This document shows positions 16,288 through 18,626 of a DNA stretch of 18,626 nucleotides, in pieces. The notes beneath the pieces are model-generated. The model had not been told where the DNA came from. It did not search any database and was given only the letters and a program-made list of their open reading frames with translations. The DNA is from Lachnospiraceae bacterium UBA3401 (GTDB lineage: Bacteria; Bacillota; Clostridia; Lachnospirales; Lachnospiraceae): positions 1 to 18,626 of the forward strand of contig DEPD01000162.1 in NCBI GenBank assembly GCA_002358575.1, in the 5' to 3' direction. The position numbers and the translations under genes are program-made. Every line of letters starts with the position of its first letter. Positions within the stretch are counted from its first letter, which is position 1.

Positions 16288-16303
16288 CTAAACAGTTGTT
16301 TAG
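16288..16303. other. small hairpin between metG and the HAD gene
   Basis: CTAAAC, a four-base loop AGTT and GTTTAG form a perfect but AT-rich six-base stem 18 bases after the metG stop. No T-run follows. It may be a weak processing or stability element, or chance. Confidence 0.25.
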
Positions 16304-16324
16304 CATAGCAAAAAGAGGATTAAA

Positions 16325-16975
16325 ATGGGAAATAATATAGAGGCAATTATATTTGACTTGGATGGAACCATGTGGAATGCGCTGGATGGGATTCATCTGA
16401 CATGGAATCAGGTAGTGGCAAATCATTCGGACTATAGAAAAGAACCGATTTCCTTTGAGGAGTTGGAAGGCTGTCTGGGGCTTCCTATGACAGAGATAGC
16501 AGCGAGATTGTTTCCGAGTACAACGGCAGAACAACAGCAGGCGTTAATGGATGAGTGCTGCGCGAAGGAGAATGATTATCTTGCGGAGCATGGCGGTATT
16601 CTTTATCCAAGATTGGAGGAGACATTGCTCAAATTGAAAAAAAGTTATCAGCTTTTTGTGGTGAGCAACTGTCAGCTAGGATATATTGAAAGTTTTATTA
16701 AGGCACATAAGCTTGAAAAGTGTTTTGATGACATTGAGTGCTGGGGAAATAATCTGTTGCCAAAGGGTGAGAACAACAAGCTTATTATGGAACGCAATAA
16801 AGTAACGAGAGCAGTGTATGTGGGCGATACGGCGGGCGACGAGGAGTCCGCACGAGTGGCAGGAATACCATTTATCTTTGCAAAATATGGATTTGGGGAG
16901 GCAAAAGCGCCAGATTATATATTGGATGCGTTCTCAAATCTCCCAGAGCTTATGGATCAGATTGATTCACAGTAA
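16325..16975 (+). CDS. HAD-family phosphatase
   Basis: A 216-residue cytoplasmic hydrolase of the haloacid dehalogenase superfamily, phosphoglycolate phosphatase-like. Motif I is IIFDLDGTMW, with nucleophile D11 and acid D13. Motif II is VVSNCQ (S114), the lysine of motif III is in LPKGENNKLI, and motif IV is VYVGDTAGDEESA with D168 and D172. A helical cap lies between motifs I and II (about 18-90), as in type C1 caps. It dephosphorylates a small phosphorylated metabolite that cannot be named from sequence. AGAGGA precedes ATG 16325 by five bases. It lies 54 bases after metG and 20 bases before the acetyltransferase, with which it probably forms a transcript. Confidence 0.93.
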   Translation: MGNNIEAIIFDLDGTMWNALDGIHLTWNQVVANHSDYRKEPISFEELEGCLGLPMTEIAARLFPSTTAEQQQALMDECCAKENDYLAEHGGILYPRLEETLLKLKKSYQLFVVSNCQLGYIESFIKAHKLEKCFDDIECWGNNLLPKGENNKLIMERNKVTRAVYVGDTAGDEESARVAGIPFIFAKYGFGEAKAPDYILDAFSNLPELMDQIDSQ

Positions 16976-16995
16976 TATTGTATTGGGAGACAATA

Positions 16996-17430
16996 ATGAT
17001 ACAAAAAGCCACAAAAAAGGATATAAGGACTTTGGCAGAACTGGCGATTTTGCTGTGGGAGGATTCTTTTATTGATGAATTGATCAATGATTTTTCAGAG
17101 ATTCTTTCAAAGGAGGACGCTCAGATATTTCTGAAATATGAAAATGATACACCTGTTGGTTTCGCACAGTGTCAATTGCGGCATGATTATGTGGAGGGAA
17201 CTCAAACAACACCTATTGGATACTTAGAGGGAATCTTTGTTTTGGAAAATTATCGTCACAGAGGTTATGCCAAAGCGCTGTTAAATGCTTCTGAGATGTG
17301 GGCAAAAGAAAAAGGGTGCGTAGAATTTGCCAGCGATTGTGAAATGAACAATATTAATAGTTTTCAATTTCACCAGGCAATGCATTTTACGGAAGCAAAT
17401 CGAATCATTTGTTTCACAAAGAAACTTTAA
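16996..17430 (+). CDS. AAC(6')-I-like aminoglycoside N-acetyltransferase (GNAT fold)
   Basis: A 144-residue GNAT acetyltransferase close in length and pattern to AAC(6')-I enzymes such as AAC(6')-Ic, compared from memory. Shared marks are VGFAQCQLRHDYVEG (54-68), PIGYLEGIFV (73-82), the acetyl-CoA loop RHRGYAKALL (87-96), WAKEKGC (102-108), EFASDCEMNNINS (110-122) and FHQAMHFTEANRI (125-137), with the final F.KKL. These enzymes acetylate the 6'-amino group of kanamycin-type aminoglycosides. It is more specific than a general GNAT call, but activity is inferred. ATG 16996 is chosen over an in-frame TTG at 16978 because GGGAG precedes it by six bases. It follows the HAD gene by 20 bases and shows no mobile context, so it looks intrinsic rather than newly acquired. 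Confidence 0.82.
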   Translation: MIQKATKKDIRTLAELAILLWEDSFIDELINDFSEILSKEDAQIFLKYENDTPVGFAQCQLRHDYVEGTQTTPIGYLEGIFVLENYRHRGYAKALLNASEMWAKEKGCVEFASDCEMNNINSFQFHQAMHFTEANRIICFTKKL

Positions 17431-17470
17431 AAAATAGAGGGACTGTGTAGAATATTGGAGGGTAATGAAA

Positions 17471-18457
17471 ATGAGTACACGAATAGGAATTTTAGGATAT
17501 GGTAATCTGGGACGCGGCGTTGAGTGTGCAGTACGACAGAATGAGGATATGGAACTTGCAGCAGTATTCACACGCAGAAATCCAGAGTCCGTTTCTATTC
17601 TGACAGATACTGCAAAAGTATGTAATATTGCAGATGTGGAAGCATGGAAAGATAAGATTGATGTGATGATTATCTGCGGTGGCAGTGCTACCGATCTTCC
17701 CAAACAGACACCAGAGTATGTAAAGTATTTTCATGTGATTGATAGCTTTGATACCCATGCACGCATTCCAGAGCATTTTGAAAAAGTAGATGCCGCTGCA
17801 AAAGAAAGTGGACACATTGGCATTATTTCTGTGGGATGGGACCCTGGTATGTTTTCCTTGAATCGTTTATATGCCAATGCGATTTTGCCGGAAGGAAAGG
17901 ATTATACATTCTGGGGAAAAGGGGTTAGTCAAGGGCATTCTGATGCGATTCGCCGTATTGAAGGCGTAAAAGATGCAAAACAATATACAATTCCAGTGGA
18001 ATCTGCATTGGAAGCAGCGCGCTCTGGAAATAATCCAGAACTGACCACACGTGAAAAGCACACAAGAGAGTGTTTTGTCGTTTTGGAAGAGGGCGCTAAT
18101 GCGGCTAAGGTTGAGGAAGAAATTAAGACAATGCCAAACTATTTTGCCGATTATGATACAACGGTGCATTTTATTAGTGAGGAGGAATTACAAGCAAATC
18201 ACAGCGGGATTCCGCATGGTGGCTTTGTGCTGAGAAGCGGAGTGACTGGTTGGGAGAAAGAACATAAGCATTTGATTGAGTATCGCCTGAAATTAGATTC
18301 CAACCCAGAATTTACAGCGAGCGTGCTTGTTGCATATGCAAGAGCGGCATACCGTCTGGCACAAGAGGGACAGAGCGGATGCAAAACTGTTTTTGACATC
18401 GCGCCAGCGTATTTGAGCGCGAAGAGTGCGCAGGAGCTAAGGGCTTCCATGTTATAA
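17471..18457 (+). CDS. ddh: meso-diaminopimelate D-dehydrogenase
   Basis: A 328-residue NADP-dependent enzyme that makes meso-diaminopimelate in one step from tetrahydrodipicolinate, for lysine and peptidoglycan. The N-terminal dinucleotide fold has GYGNLGRGVE (G9, G11, G14). Recognisable family stretches are VFTRRNPE, CGGSATDLPKQTPEY, IDSFDTHARIPEHF, SVGWDPGMFSLNRLY, FWGKGVSQGHSDAIRRIEGV and IPHGGFVLRSG. Length agrees with known Ddh proteins (about 320-330). ATG 17471 is chosen because GGAGGG (17457-17462) ends eight bases before it; ATG 17465 is only two bases from that site. It follows the AAC(6')-like gene by 40 bases and ends 25 bases before a structured non-coding element. Confidence 0.96.
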   Translation: MSTRIGILGYGNLGRGVECAVRQNEDMELAAVFTRRNPESVSILTDTAKVCNIADVEAWKDKIDVMIICGGSATDLPKQTPEYVKYFHVIDSFDTHARIPEHFEKVDAAAKESGHIGIISVGWDPGMFSLNRLYANAILPEGKDYTFWGKGVSQGHSDAIRRIEGVKDAKQYTIPVESALEAARSGNNPELTTREKHTRECFVVLEEGANAAKVEEEIKTMPNYFADYDTTVHFISEEELQANHSGIPHGGFVLRSGVTGWEKEHKHLIEYRLKLDSNPEFTASVLVAYARAAYRLAQEGQSGCKTVFDIAPAYLSAKSAQELRASML

Positions 18458-18482
18458 GGATAACTAGTACATCGTTTTTTAA

Positions 18483-18626
18483 TTCCTCATATACCAAGCA
18501 CTCGCTATTTGTATCATTGCCGCGTTGTCGTTAGTCAACGATGCCACCGAGTCAACGATGCCACCGCATCGCCTCCTTCCTCCGTCTTGCACTGATACAA
18601 ATATCAAGCACTTTGTATACGAGGAT
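18483..18626. repeat. long imperfect palindromic non-coding element (MITE- or structured-RNA-like), possibly cut by the window end
   Basis: The left arm 18483-18520 and the reverse complement of 18589-18626 match at 30 of 38 positions, with 11 consecutive identical bases (TATTTGTATCA). Between the arms are two tandem 17-base copies of AGTCAACGATGCCACCG (18533-18549, 18550-18566). There are also a perfect hairpin CGATGC-CACC-GCATCG (18556-18571), a CGTTG/CAACG stem (18523-18527, 18536-18540) and a pyrimidine run CCTCCTTCCTCC (18572-18583). No protein is encoded. Four arm mismatches become G.U pairs if the minus strand is transcribed. It may be a miniature inverted-repeat element, a dispersed palindrome or an RNA. 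Confidence 0.7.
18533..18566. repeat. two tandem 17-base direct repeats
   Basis: AGTCAACGATGCCACCG occurs twice with no gap and no mismatch, inside the loop of the palindromic element. Copy number may vary between strains. Confidence 0.85.

Noticed and set aside
18458..18482. Intrinsic terminator of ddh at the T-run near 18475-18480
   Set aside because: Six Ts are present, but no GC-rich stem precedes them; the downstream palindromic element is a better candidate for ending the transcript.
18312..18497. Minus-strand 61-codon frame starting in the left arm of the palindromic element
   Set aside because: It is antisense to the conserved ddh end and has no plausible ribosome site; the start is only a by-product of the arm sequence.
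18533..18566. CRISPR array
   Set aside because: Only two 17-base copies occur, directly adjacent with no spacers and no cas genes nearby.

Overview
The window looks like chromosomal DNA of a low-to-moderate GC Gram-positive anaerobe, most likely a Lachnospiraceae-type Clostridia. This rests on the GGAGG-type ribosome binding sites, the GHKL kinase/LytTR pair, the ECF sigma/DUF4179 pair, a methionyl-tRNA synthetase with a Clostridia-style 'HIGN' signature, a meso-diaminopimelate dehydrogenase, and cytoplasmic GH43 enzymes under an AraC regulator. The assignment is inferred from family resemblance, not from a search. No phage, IS transposase, CRISPR array, tRNA or rRNA gene was seen.

Layout. 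74-1642: one protein joining a ThuA-like domain to a sugar-isomerase-type TIM barrel. 1643-1898: a leader with a promoter-like element and a long hairpin. 1899-5483: a tight signalling operon of a six-helix membrane chemoreceptor-like protein, a GHKL sensor kinase (14 bp later) and a LytTR response regulator (26 bp overlap). 5580-6734: a DUF4349-type lipoprotein. 6731-7507 (minus): an AraC regulator that diverges from two GH43 glycosidases (7715-9328, 9385-10923) and probably controls them. The GH43 unit ends in a strong intrinsic terminator lying inside the 3' end of a convergent Sel1-repeat gene (10920-12044, minus). 12276-14198: an ECF sigma factor and its probable membrane anti-sigma partner. 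14288-16270: metG. 16325-17430: a HAD phosphatase and an acetyltransferase strongly resembling AAC(6')-I aminoglycoside acetyltransferases. 17471-18457: ddh. 18483-18626: a non-coding element that folds on itself.

How the parts work together. The regulated sugar unit is the AraC protein plus two cytoplasmic GH43 enzymes, probably trimming imported xylo- or arabino-oligosaccharides; no transporter is in the window. The chemoreceptor/kinase/LytTR set looks like one sensory module with no recognisable signal-peptide gene. The sigma/DUF4179 pair is a self-contained envelope-response switch. metG, HAD, AAC(6')-like and ddh are mostly housekeeping genes on one strand.

The points most worth a second look are the 3' terminal hairpin element, four of whose eight arm mismatches become G.U pairs only on the minus-strand RNA; the AAC(6')-like gene; the chemoreceptor-kinase-LytTR operon with its structured leader; and the ThuA-TIM barrel fusion. 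The window has no gene-free stretch above 300 bases; the longest gaps are 1643-1898, 12045-12275 and 7508-7714.
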